Origin: Dioscorea cayenensis subsp. rotundata
Lineage: Eukaryota > Streptophyta > Magnoliopsida > Dioscoreales > Dioscoreaceae
Direction of reading: 5' to 3'
DNA length: 64,000 bases
NCBI RefSeq assembly: GCF_009730915.1
Contig: NC_052480.1
Location: 23,076,419-23,140,418 of the forward strand
Shown here: positions 1-9,745 of the stretch, one piece after another
Numbering within the stretch: the first letter of the stretch is position 1
Layout: the number at the start of each line of letters is the position of its first letter
Program-made: the position numbers and the translations under genes
The notes under the pieces: generated by a model
Told to the model about the DNA's origin: nothing
Seen by the model: the letters and a program-made list of their open reading frames with translations, nothing else
Database searches by the model: none

Positions 1-660
1 AGCAAAATCAACCTCCCAGACTGAAAATCAAAGCAGAAAACCAGCAGATCTCACCTCAAAAATCTCGAAATCTCTGGGAATCGTGCTGATGACGCGGATC
101 CCAGCCAAAAATGGGCCAAGGGTTTTTTGGGGGGAGAATGCTTGGAGGGGAATTCTATTTTTCTTTTTCTTTTTTAATTTTTTTTCCCTTTCTCTTATTA
201 CTTCATTTCCCTCCTTTTCCCGGAATTTTTTTATAATTTGACCCTTCTTTAATAATATATTTACATCCCATGGATTTAGCGCGGGAAAAAGAGATGACAT
301 GGAGAATATCATGTGATGCCATGTCATGACCGACCATCACATACATAAACATCCAATTGAAATTTGCCACGTGTTATACCGTTTTCCTCAATTTCCCCGC
401 CAGACTCGAGATAAGATGTGAAGGGGCCCACAGGCACGGGTGTCCTCGAGAACAACCAAAAGAGACGTGGATCAGGTAACGATGTGGGCCAGGTGAGGTT
501 ATGAATGTTATCTCGTCCGTTAGATAATAATCGGACGGACATAAAAGGACAGAAGAGTGAGTGCATTGATGAAAAAATTTTCCTCTGTGCGGGGACCGTC
601 CGATCATCGTCCGGCACCTAAATATTCGTTTCTGATAGTTTGGATCTCACTTGTTCTGAG
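1..660 (-). promoter_or_regulatory. Probable promoter and 5' leader exon of a minus-strand gene leaving the left edge
   Basis: On the minus strand a purine-rich leader is followed by a good splice donor: the exon would end at about 57 (GAG) with GTGAGA at about 56-51, and intron-like T-rich sequence runs to the edge. A TATA-like stretch lies at about 228-240 (minus ATTATAAAAA), and a G-box core CACGTG lies at 368-373 in an otherwise GC-richer block (330-620). This is the usual arrangement of a plant 5' leader with a leader intron, but no coding sequence is inside the window, so the gene cannot be named. The short open frames here look like chance. The donor and TATA-like motif are seen; the gene itself is inferred. 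Confidence 0.3.
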
Positions 661-1403
661 AAATTCACTTGCATACCAGTACTGAAAATGAATAATTATT
701 AATATATTTATATAATTAATAGTTTCTTAGGTTATTAGGTTTTTTTTGTAAGATATTTATTTCGAGTGGACCAATCCAAAATTTTCGTAGATGCTTGTAC
801 ACTATTTGATAATATATATGTATATATATATATTCAATATTTATATTTAATATAAATACATTTAAAAAATGTAAAAATGAAGGGACAAAAACATAAGAGA
901 AGTCCCAGCTCAGTGAGGTGGCATATTGGATACATTATTTAAGAACTAAGAAGGTACTTATAATAGTTTAAAAAAAAAGAAAAAGGTACTTATAAATGTA
1001 AAAATGGAGCAGATGTTTAATTTTAAAAAATAAATAAATCACATATATTAAGATAAAAAATTACACGAGAGAAGAAAAAGCAAATTTATATCCGCTAATA
1101 GTGGAAAACACATTAGAACAAAACCAAAAAATTATTTATAATTTATATATTTCTCTTTTTTGTGATATATATATATATATTAAATTTAATAAGTGACAAA
1201 ATGATAAAATGTTTCACTATATCTTTTAACTACATAATATATAAGTATTATTATTTATCTCTAATTTTTGTTATTATCTTTAATTACTAATATTATGATC
1301 TCTAATTAATTATAAACCTTCAATAAACACCTGTACACTTCAAGTCTTCAACGACGCTGTAAGTCTTCAACCACACTGTAATGAAACAATAGTTGTCCTT
1401 AGT
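661..1403. other. AT-rich spacer without a recognisable gene
   Basis: The stretch is strongly AT-rich with several short TA runs (about 817-832 and 1166-1180). No coding frame, tRNA or transposon border is visible before the target duplication at 1404. Confidence 0.6.
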
Positions 1404-1413
1404 TCATATTTCT
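1404..1413. repeat. Target-site duplication of the MULE (left copy)
   Basis: TCATATTTCT at 1404-1413 is repeated exactly at 8352-8361 on the other side of the element. Ten base pairs is within the 9-11 bp range typical of Mutator-like elements. The perfect match fixes both ends of the transposon. Confidence 0.95.
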
Positions 1414-1619
1414 GAGTAAATTTTTTGAGAGGTTACTCAACTTTGCCTTTGTTTATTTTAGGTAACTGAACTTTAATTTGTTTCTAAAAGGTTACCATAG
1501 ATTAATTGGAATTCACCGGCAGGTCACTATGTCGATTTCAGGCGTTGGATGCTGATGTGGAGTCCCGGAATACACAGTCATCCACAGAGGTCACCAAACT
1601 TTTGCCACATTGGAGTGTC
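1414..1619 (+). repeat. MULE left terminal inverted repeat
   Basis: It matches the reverse complement of 8146-8351 almost base for base through the shared blocks GAATTCACCGGCAGGTCAC and ATGCTGATGTGGAGTCCCGG. By eye the few differences include A/T in the poly-A block near 1495 and single changes near 1530 and 1577. The last 20 bp diverge before the match ends at TGGAGTGTC. Confidence 0.93.
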
Positions 1620-2316
1620 AAAAAAATTGGCGCTAACGTTGCTTGTAAGCTTTCTCTGCCACGCGTCAAAAAAACCCCATCGTGTCCATCGTGTCGAGAA
1701 AGACCGAGTGAGACAAGACAAGACAAGGCCTTTTTTCCAGTAACCCCAACAAAGACAGGGACGAAGAAGAGGGTTTTGATATACTCCTTATTTAGAGTCC
1801 TGGGTGAACTCCTCCGTGAGATTGTTAGCTAGACTCCTTGAAGAGGGTGTCTGAGGAGAAGATTGTGGTCGCCGGTGATCTTGGAGCACGTTGAAGAGAC
1901 TGAGTGCATCCCGGTGAAGATGGCTGTAAATTGGGAGATACGACACGCGTGGGATGAAGCCCCTGACTACTGTAAGTGCTAGACTATGGCCCATTTCACA
2001 TTCATGGGATCTTGTAGTGTTGTTGTAATTTTGGAACGGAGGTTGAACTTGAAGTTTGGCCATGCAATCTTTGGTTCTTATGAAGCATTCTGTAATCATG
2101 CAACCAAAGCTGCATTTATATTTATTGTTGTGTTTTGGAGTCTTGAGATGCACTACGGATTAAGTTTCCAATTAATTTAACAGATTTTTTGTAGAACCTC
2201 TAACGAATCTCACAGTATGCTAGAGTTTTGGTAGTTAAAAAATGAATGTTAGTGGAGGAAGGAATAAAAAAAATTTTGGGGTAAATAATATTGGTTTCGT
2301 TAAGAAAGTAAATAAC

Positions 2317-2378
<62 letters not shown>

Positions 2379-3190
2379 GGTTTAACATGCATCAAAGTTG
2401 TTCAAATCTATTTGTAGGTGGTTTTGTACTCTTTTGGCTAATTTAATTTTTATGAGTTGTTCAAATCTACTGATATAGTGTTTTATTTTTTAATCGCTCT
2501 TTTGGTTGGTTTGTGATTTTAATAGTGAGGTTTTCATGTAAATTTCAAGTTCTTGGCATTGTTTCTGTAATTTAGTTATGCAATTGTTACTGTGATTTTT
2601 TTAGTTTGGAAGATAGTTTCTATTCATGTGAATTTAATTTTGCAATTGTTTATGTTAATTTGCAATGCTATTTGTAAATTAATCGTATGATTTTAATTAT
2701 GCACTTCTCATGTGAGTTTCAGATTCCTTCATGGATGAGGGTTTTTTTTTTTTTTTTTTTTTTTCAGTTGATCAATCAATACCACTTGTATTGTTTAAGA
2801 TTTTATTTCTTTGGATGAAGATAGTTTTAGATTCCTTTGTGTGATTTTAATTGCATCATTGGATGAAGATAGTTTGGATATTTTCTATTTTGATTATTTT
2901 AATTCTGCAATTGTCATGTGAATTTCAGATTGCACTGTTATGAAGATAGTTGCTATTCATGTGAATTGTATTTGCATCATTGGATGAAGATAGTTTATGG
3001 TGAATTTTATTTTAATTCTGAAGTTCCATTTTACATTACTGCAAATACCATGAATGAATTGCCTTAAGGTTTCAGTAAACATGATAGTGTGTGTCATAAG
3101 TTAGTGTGGTATTTTCTATTTTGATTATTTATATCTCTAGATATCATTAATTAATTTCACTGGCATTTCTTTATCAAAGGACTTCAGTAT
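1620..3190. other. MULE 5' internal region with a TA/TG microsatellite
   Basis: No coding exon is convincing. It holds a compound microsatellite, (AT)n at about 2317-2330 followed by (GT)n at about 2331-2376, a T-run at 2743-2764, and several near-repeats of TTGGATGAAGATAGTTT between 2800 and 3000. It may contain the transposase promoter and leader introns. A polypyrimidine tract and AAAG at about 3175-3180 precede the first open exon. Confidence 0.5.
2317..2376. repeat. (AT)n(GT)n microsatellite
   Basis: About seven AT units are followed by about twenty-three GT units without interruption, inside the MULE. Confidence 0.95.
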
Positions 3191-4383
3191 ATGATTAACT
3201 ATAGCCCACTCTATCTGTGCAACCAATTGACTTTTAGATATTTATGTAAAGTGCCAGATGCTGAGTTATTCACCATAAGGATGCATTACAAAGTGGGTGA
3301 AATAGAGGGCATGGCAGGATATGTAGATTATTGTTGTGCTGATCAGATATCCAAGATAGAACTAATAACCATGGCCAAGGAGTTAAATTTGGAGGCAGAT
3401 GGTTCTTCTATATGGTGGTTAGACACAACAAGTGCTGACAAAGGTTACAAGGAGGTAAAAACTGACTTGGATGCCCTTAAAATGGCAATGTCTGTAGGGC
3501 CTAGCAAGGAAATATGTGTTTGTATGAGACTTACTAGAAATCATGTGAATGATGAAAGTGTGGGTCTATTAAAATATGTAGTTGAGGATGAAGAAGAAGA
3601 AGTAGATGATGAAAATTTGGAGGAGATTTTAACTGGGGGCAATGATAGAAGCAACAATGTTAATGAAGGTGATTTTGAGGATTCAGACTATAAATTCAGT
3701 GATGAGTCTGAGGAAAAGGATACACCCAATGTTGGTGGGTCAAGGCCAAATACTGTCAGTTGTGGAGAAGCTGTACAAGATGGTGATTGTGACAATTTTG
3801 AGTCTGATTATACTAACTCAGAGGGATTTCAGTCATGTTCTTCCACAGATGAGGAAGTTGTTGGCCCTCCTAGAGCTAGATACCCTGACTTTAATGATGA
3901 GGTTGACATGATGAACCCACAATTTAAAATTGGGATGAAATTTAGAAGCTTTAAACAGTTCAAGGATGCTGTGAAAAACTATGGAATCAAGAATAGATAT
4001 GTAATGAATTTTAGACCCAATACCAAGACAAGATGCAAGGCTTTTTGTAAGAAAGGATGCCCATTCTATTTGTGGGCCTCACCTATGGTAGATGATAAGA
4101 ACACAATACAGATAAAGACAGGTGTGTTAGAGCATGAATGTGGTAGGGATCATAACAATCGGTATGTGAGCGCGGCATGGATTGCAAAGTATTATCTTGA
4201 GCAATTTAGGGCATACCCCAATTGGAAAATTTCTGGTATTATACAAGCTGTCAAGACTAATCAAGAAGTGGACATCAGCAGATTAAAAGCTTTCAAGGCA
4301 AAAAACATTGCCCTTAGGTAATGTTTGTGCTTCTTTCACTATATTTGCTGAATTTTCCATAGGTTTTCCTTAATTTGGTACTG

Positions 4384-4420
<37 letters not shown>

Positions 4421-6655
4421 TTTGTATATTATAAAGCATCATAGATGGTGATGAGGAGTCCCAGATGGCGAAAATATATGATTACAGGCTGGAAATAATG
4501 AGGACACACCCAGGTTCAACATTCATTATTGAAACCAATGAAGAAGGTGTCTTCAAAGGTATGTACCTTTGCCTTGCTCCATTGAGAGCAGGTTTCTTGG
4601 CAGGTTGCAGGCACCTGGTGTCCATTGATGGTTGCTTCCTCAAGGGACTTGGTTTTTTTACTATGGTTGTGCTATGGTTGTGGATGATGGTGTACCCTTA
4701 TCAATGTGTATTAATTCTAAATCAAATGAATATTAGGGACTAATGCCTGCAGTAGCTGAGTTATTTCCCTATAGTGAGCATAGATATTGTGTGAGGCATA
4801 TTCACACCAACTTTAGGAAAATATTTAGGGGAAAAGCACTGAAAGACCAACTTTGGTCTTGTGCTAGGGCAACATACAAAACAGCCTTTGATAGAGCCAT
4901 GGATAATTTGAAAGGGATGTCCATAGGAGCATTTGAATATATGCAAAAGATTGAGCCCAAGCACTGGAGTAAATCACATTTCAAGAGTCAATTTAAGTGT
5001 GACATCCTTTTGAACAACCTATGTGAAGTTTTTAACAACCAAATTCTGGAAGCTAGGATGAAGGGAATTATTACCATGAATGAAATGATAAGGACACAGT
5101 TAATGAAAAGGATCCAAAAAAAGAGGGCTGCAATGGAAAAGGTTACTACTATCCACTGCCCTAGAATATTGAAAAAACTTGAAAGATACAAGCAATTGAG
5201 TTGGCTTTATAGCACCACATGGTCAGGTGGGGATAAATATCAGGTGTTAGGCCCTGAAGGGCAGTTTGTGGTGGATAAGGTAGATTGCTTTTGCTCATGT
5301 AGGAGATGGCAACTCAGTGGTGTTCCTTGTTCCCATGCAGTAGCAGTATTGTATTACAACAAAGAGAAACCAGAAAACTATTTGCACTCATGCTATGAAG
5401 TTAAAACTTTTATGGACACATATAGGCATATACTCTACCCAACCCATGACAAGAACTCCTATCCAAAAAGTGACCAGGGTCCCATCATCCCCCCAGAGCC
5501 AGTGAACAGGAGAAGGGGCAGAAAAACTGTGCGTAGGAGAAGAGAAGTGGATGAAAAAAATGCTTATACCAGTGGAAAAGTAAGTAAAAAGGGTGTCAAA
5601 ATGAAATGCAGCATCTGTGGTAAGACAGGTCATAACAAAAGATTCCATGGTCAGGTTAGTAAAATGACTAACTTTAATTCATGACTGTCCAAATTAGATC
5701 ATGTTTAACATTCATCATGTTAGCCTAATTTTATTTCATGATTGTCAGAAAAACCCAGGTGGCTCAACAAGTACACAAATGGAGAATATTCCCAATAATG
5801 AGATGGCAAATGAGGTGCCATCTGACTTAAGTGGTGCCCATAAGGGACAGGTATGGTTGGTCATTGGGCTGTTATTGAATGATGCATTACTATGTTTTCA
5901 TCTAACCACATTGCTCTTATATTTAATACGCAAAGGAAACTCAATTGAAGGGGTTAGGGCTGAGTAGAGCTGGAGAAAAAAACAAAAGGGACAATGAAAA
6001 AGGTGTTACATTCAATGATGTAGAACAACAGGTGAAGTTAGTAGGGTCTTATCTATTTTACTTATTTATTTGGGGGACCATGACTATGAATTCATTGTAA
6101 TTTACTTGTGTATGTACAGATGGTCACAGTTGACATACAAACAATGCATGTGAATTCAACTGCACCGGAAACTCAATGTAGGATGGCATCAATAAGTAGT
6201 AGCCAACCTGTAAAATCAAAGAACATGCTTCAAATTGAAATTACAGATCCTTCTGGATTTTCACAGGTCATTAATTTTTTTTTCATGTTAGGAGTAGTTG
6301 GCTCTTGTTTCATATGTTTGATAAATTCCCACCAATTTATTTTCCATGTGTGAAACCTGATACAATTCCAATTGTTGTGCAGTCTCACTATAAAGGTGTT
6401 GCATCTTCAACAGAAACTCATTCAAGGATGCAAGGGACAAACACAAAGGGATGCAAGGGCCACTGTGGAACAAATCTACATAGTAAATCAGTAGTTCCTT
6501 CATCAACTGCTGCTGGAAAAAGGTCTCAGTTACAACAAAAGGATGGAAGAGATAGCAACAAAGCAATATTCCCTGACAAAAGAAGAAAAGTGTGGTTACC
6601 ACCTGGAGGTGGATCTTCTGCTGGTGCAAGTGACATGTACAAGAAGGCACCTTGA
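3191..6655 (+). pseudogene. MuDR-type MULE transposase, catalytic core damaged
   Basis: The first large exon opens at or before 3191 and runs to a donor at 4318. It carries an N-terminal domain (FTIRMHYKVGEI), an acidic linker and the MuDR DNA-binding region (FRSFKQFKDAVKNYGIKNRY, then KAFCKKGCPFYLW). A (GT)n intron (4318-4436) keeps frame into 4437 onward, which holds the first acidic motif, SIDGCFLKG. The usual 45-50 residues up to the second Asp motif are then shortened and end in a stop at 4740-4742. GLMPAVAELFP resumes in another frame, so the DDE core is broken. The C-terminal part (to a donor after about 5654) has the SWIM finger CFCSCRRWQLSGVPCSHA and a knuckle-like CSICGKTGHNKRFH. 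Small downstream exons probably end with the basic tail at 6653-6655. This is a transposase relic; the family call is secure, while the downstream exon borders are tentative. Confidence 0.85.
4384..4418. repeat. (GT)n microsatellite in the transposase intron
   Basis: About seventeen TG units lie inside the intron that separates the DNA-binding and catalytic exons. Confidence 0.9.
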
Positions 6656-8145
6656 GAAATTGCATTCCAAGGTGTCAAATATGCAAACCTTTAGAATCAC
6701 TTAGTATGTATTTTGTAAAAATACAGTAAAAAATACAACTTCAGAGATCTGCAGCTTTTGTTATTTCTGTAGTTTTTGTTCATATTTATTTTGTAAGATC
6801 TCTGTTAAGTTGTATTGTTGTAAAACTGCAACTTTTGTAAATCTGCAAAATTTATATAAACATTCTATAGATTTATTATAAATGTGCAGTTTTTGTTATT
6901 TCTGTAAAATTGCATCTTTTATTTTATTCAAAGTATAGTTGTTGCAATGATTTGCTTTTGTTTTTGTAGAGACTACATTTGTAGAGATTGCAGCTGTTGC
7001 AATAAATTTGTTTTTTGTAGAGACTGCAGCTTTTATAAAAATACAACTTCAGAGACTGTAGCTTTTATATATTCATGCTAGGATGATGCATGCATATTTC
7101 ATTTCAATACCTTTGAGAAAGCAAAAGAATTAATGAGAATACAGTTTTGGTCTGTTCTTTAAACAATACATGTGAGAAAGGGATTAATCATAATAATAGT
7201 ATTAAAAATGTTTTGTTCCAATTAAATAGGTTTTGGCTGATTATGTAAGTTGTATTGAATATGTTGTTTGGAATTTTTTACTTCTGCAGGAATGATAGCA
7301 TTTGGTTCCTACCAAAAGGTTACTTGATCCAAATTTTTAAATTATGCAGGAATTTTTTACTTTTGCAGGAATGATAGCATTTGTGTGAAATTTTTTAATT
7401 CTGCAGGTTCACTTGATCCAATTTTCAAATGTTTTCATCTCATCAACCATGGCAACATCAATGTGCAGCCATTCTAAATTATCAAGAAAAATACAAGTAC
7501 AAATAATTCTCTACCTCCCAACGCTTCCAAACCACCATTCTCATTTATTCATTCATTTCATTAATCACAAAAAACACACAACATCAAAGTTTTAATCTCA
7601 AGCACAAAAACAAACAAAAACCCAGTAAAACATCATAAACATAATAAATAAATAAACTCTAGAAAGACCAAAGACAATCTACTTTAGTGCCACCAAGTGA
7701 CCTTCCAATATTAACCTTCCTTTCAATCTCCACCCATCCTAATCCACCTTGCTGCTGGTGCTGGTTAGTGTTGACACACACTACTGCAGCTGTAACTTGA
7801 GGAGCTAATAAAAATGGCAGCTGGAGGTTACCTTCTTGCATAGAAGAAGGAATCGGGCTTGCATTGCCACGATGATAGATGGCCGATTGTGGTGGCGGTG
7901 GTAGTGGCGTTGGTGGAGCTTGATGAAAGGTAGTGGGTGGAAACGTGGTGGAGAAGTAGGGCACATTGTTTCTAAAGCAGCTCTCCCAGTCTAGTTGTCA
8001 TCCTCCCTATGCCGGTTGCCATCGTTCTTTGCCCTAGGATTGTCAAATAAAATGCCCAATAGGGGAGAAAGGAAGAAGACCTTTGTGCCTACGTGGAATG
8101 GCCACATATTCTGCCTTAGCTGACGAGGAAGGTGTTTGCAACGTG
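6656..8145. other. MULE 3' internal region, non-coding
   Basis: It contains loosely repeated phrases such as CTGCAGCTTTTGTTATTTCTG and TTTTGTAGAGACTGCAG between 6720 and 7070, and GAATTTTTTACTTYTGCAGG between 7270 and 7410. A proline-rich minus-strand frame at 7659-7964 has no recognisable domain and is not called as a gene. Confidence 0.5.
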
Positions 8146-8351
8146 GACACTCCAGCATGCCATAAGTTTGGTGACCTCTGTGGATGACCGTGTATTCCGG
8201 GACTCCACATCAGCATCCAACGCCTGAAATCGACAGAGTGACCTGCCGGTGAATTCCAATTAATCTATGGTAACCATTTAGAAACAAATTAAAGTTCAGT
8301 TACCTAAAATAAACAAAGGCAAAGTTGAGTAACCTCTCAAAAAATTTACTC
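8146..8351 (-). repeat. MULE right terminal inverted repeat
   Basis: It is the reverse complement of 1414-1619 with a handful of differences. It ends AAATTTACTC at 8351, directly followed by the second copy of the 10-bp duplication (8352-8361). Confidence 0.93.
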
Positions 8352-8361
8352 TCATATTTCT
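8352..8361. repeat. Target-site duplication of the MULE (right copy)
   Basis: TCATATTTCT is identical to 1404-1413. The MORF-tail stop codon (minus TAG at 8390-8388) lies 26 bp further on. Confidence 0.95.
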
Positions 8362-8801
8362 AAAAATAAAAAAGTAAAAAAAAAAAACTAGAACTTTTTC
8401 ACATTTAAAAGACAGTGCACCTTGTCTCCCCCTAGCTGCGCCTGTACACCACCTTGATTACCTCCCTGGTAACCTGGGCCACCACCTTGATAACCAGGGT
8501 TGCTTCCTGAATAACCTTGATTACCTGCTTGATAACCTGGACCACCACCTTGACATTTCTTTTCCATTCCGTAGAAAATCGATTTAATGGTACAGACGCT
8601 TATGACCTCCCCCGTTATGCCTTGCGGTAATGATTCCTCTAGCATTACTGACCTTTGTCACAATGATGTTGTCCAGAGATCAAATTTCATAGACTGGATT
8701 TCACTTGACTGTCTACGGCTCCATTGTGTGTGCTTCGGGTTTTGGATTGGAGATCCACGTTCGATCGAACTGAACTAAGAGCGCTTTCGTATGATAGGAT
8801 C

Positions 8802-9145
8802 TACGGCCTCCCTGATAACCAGAGTTGTTTCCCGGATAATCTTCATTAACTCCATGATAACAAGAGTTGTTTCCCAGATAACCTTGATTAACTCCCGGAT
8901 AACCAGAGTTGTTTCCTGGATAACCTTGATTAACTCCCTGATAGCCAGAGTTGTTTCCCGAATAACCTTGATTAACTCCCTGATAACCAGAGTTGTTTCC
9001 AGGATAACCTTGATTAACTCCCTGATAACCAGAGTCATTTCCCGGATAACCTTGATTAACTCCCTAATAACCAGAGTTATTTCCTTGATAACCTTGATTA
9101 ACTCCCTGGTAACCAGAGCTACTTCCAGGATATCCTTGGTTGGAA
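8802..9145 (-). repeat. 42-bp coding tandem repeat in the MORF tail
   Basis: About eight units of 42 bp encode GYQGVNQGYPGNNS with small variants (GYSGNNS, GYPGNDS, GYLGNNS). The length stays a multiple of three, so unit gain or loss would keep frame. The unit near 9064 carries TAG in place of CAG. Confidence 0.85.
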
Positions 9146-9294
9146 CCCTGATAACCAGGACTGCCACCCTGATAAACCAGAGCAGATGCTGCATGGCCAG
9201 GGCCACCTGGAATGTTTCCGCCAGGCGGACCTCCTTGGAAACCATGGCCGCCTCCTTGAGGAGCTGGGCTGGATGGAAGGCCTCTACCATCACT

Positions 9295-9299
9295 GTTTG
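9295..9299. repeat. Target-site duplication of the Ty3/gypsy element
   Basis: GTTTG at 9295-9299 is repeated at 14702-14706, flanking the two LTRs. Five base pairs is the usual size for plant LTR retrotransposons. Confidence 0.9.
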
Positions 9300-9732
9300 T
9301 GTTGCGTATGCAACGGTTAGATGTTTAAATTTGAGAGGATAAGAGAGGAGAATAGGAAGAGAAGAGATAAAGATGAGGAGAGAAGAGAAGATAAACCATG
9401 GAGATTAGAATAAGTGTGAAGAAAAGGGGATAATACTCTCCCCTACCCAGGCTGTGCCCCCATTCATTTAAAGCATTGTAACAACTTGTCAAGTGTACAA
9501 TCCTAATTGGTGCAAGGCTCCACTACTCATTCAAATTGATTACATGATAACTACTAGTATGACCAACAGTCTTATGATTTAGTGCATGATTCTGTTTCCC
9601 TGCTTCATTTGCCTGCCACCCACACGTCAGAGCACCTCATTTTACATAACAAAGTCCTTGAACCTCGTGACTTGTGTTGATACCCTTTCAGTGCGCCCAT
9701 TTCTACATATTTGGGTCACATCAGATGCATCA
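9300..9732 (-). repeat. 3' LTR of the Ty3/gypsy element
   Basis: It is 433 bp, bounded by the 5-bp duplication on the left and a purine-rich tract on the right. As the downstream LTR in sense orientation with the MORF gene, its promoter would face the severed MORF tail. Confidence 0.93.
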
Positions 9733-9745
9733 TTTGCCGCCTCTT
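9733..9745 (-). other. Polypurine tract of the Ty3/gypsy element
   Basis: The minus strand reads AAGAGGCGGCAAA directly before the 3' LTR, the expected place for plus-strand priming. It overlaps the end of the pol reading frame. Confidence 0.6.

Larger units (their letters stand above)
1414..8351 (+). mobile_element. Mutator-like DNA transposon (MULE), structurally complete, 6.9 kb
   Basis: The element is bounded by a perfect 10-bp duplication and by terminal inverted repeats that begin GAGTAAATTTTTTGAGAGG and run about 206 bp with only a few mismatches. Inside is a plus-strand MuDR-type transposase gene (about 3191-6655), with about 1.6 kb of non-coding sequence on the left and 1.5 kb on the right. 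Near-identical repeats suggest recent movement, but the transposase reading frame is broken in the catalytic core, so this copy probably needs a helper. It sits 26 bp beyond the stop codon of the minus-strand MORF tail (8388-8390), that is, in what was the 3' leader of that gene. Confidence 0.93.
8388..9299 (-). pseudogene. Severed 3' tail of the MORF8-like gene (Gly/Gln/Tyr-rich repeats)
   Basis: If the Ty3/gypsy element and one CAAAC duplication are left out of the reading, minus-strand codons continue in frame from RLPN at 14702 into SDGRGLPSSPAPQGGG at 9294. They then reach a long run of GYQGVNQGYPGNNS-type repeats. Low-complexity Gly/Gln/Tyr/Pro tails are usual in several MORF proteins. 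In the present DNA the tail is separated from the core by 5.4 kb. It also holds an in-frame TAG at 9066-9064 where neighbouring repeats have CAG. A non-repetitive stretch (about 8563-8795) breaks the repeat register and contains further stops. It may be an intron or an insertion; I could not settle this. The last part reads GYQGGNQGGVQAQLGGDK and ends with TAG at 8390-8388. Confidence 0.75.

Noticed and set aside
7659-7964. Proline-rich minus-strand frame of 101 codons inside the MULE
   Set aside because: Low-complexity composition, no domain, no splice context; it lies between the transposase and the TIR and is probably chance.
8775-9342. Two long frames on either strand over the MORF repeats
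   Set aside because: They are out-of-frame readings of the 42-bp repeat; only the GYQG frame joins to the MORF core.
9300-9732. Small plus-strand frames in both LTRs
   Set aside because: They occur in both LTR copies with no domain; they are shadows of LTR sequence.
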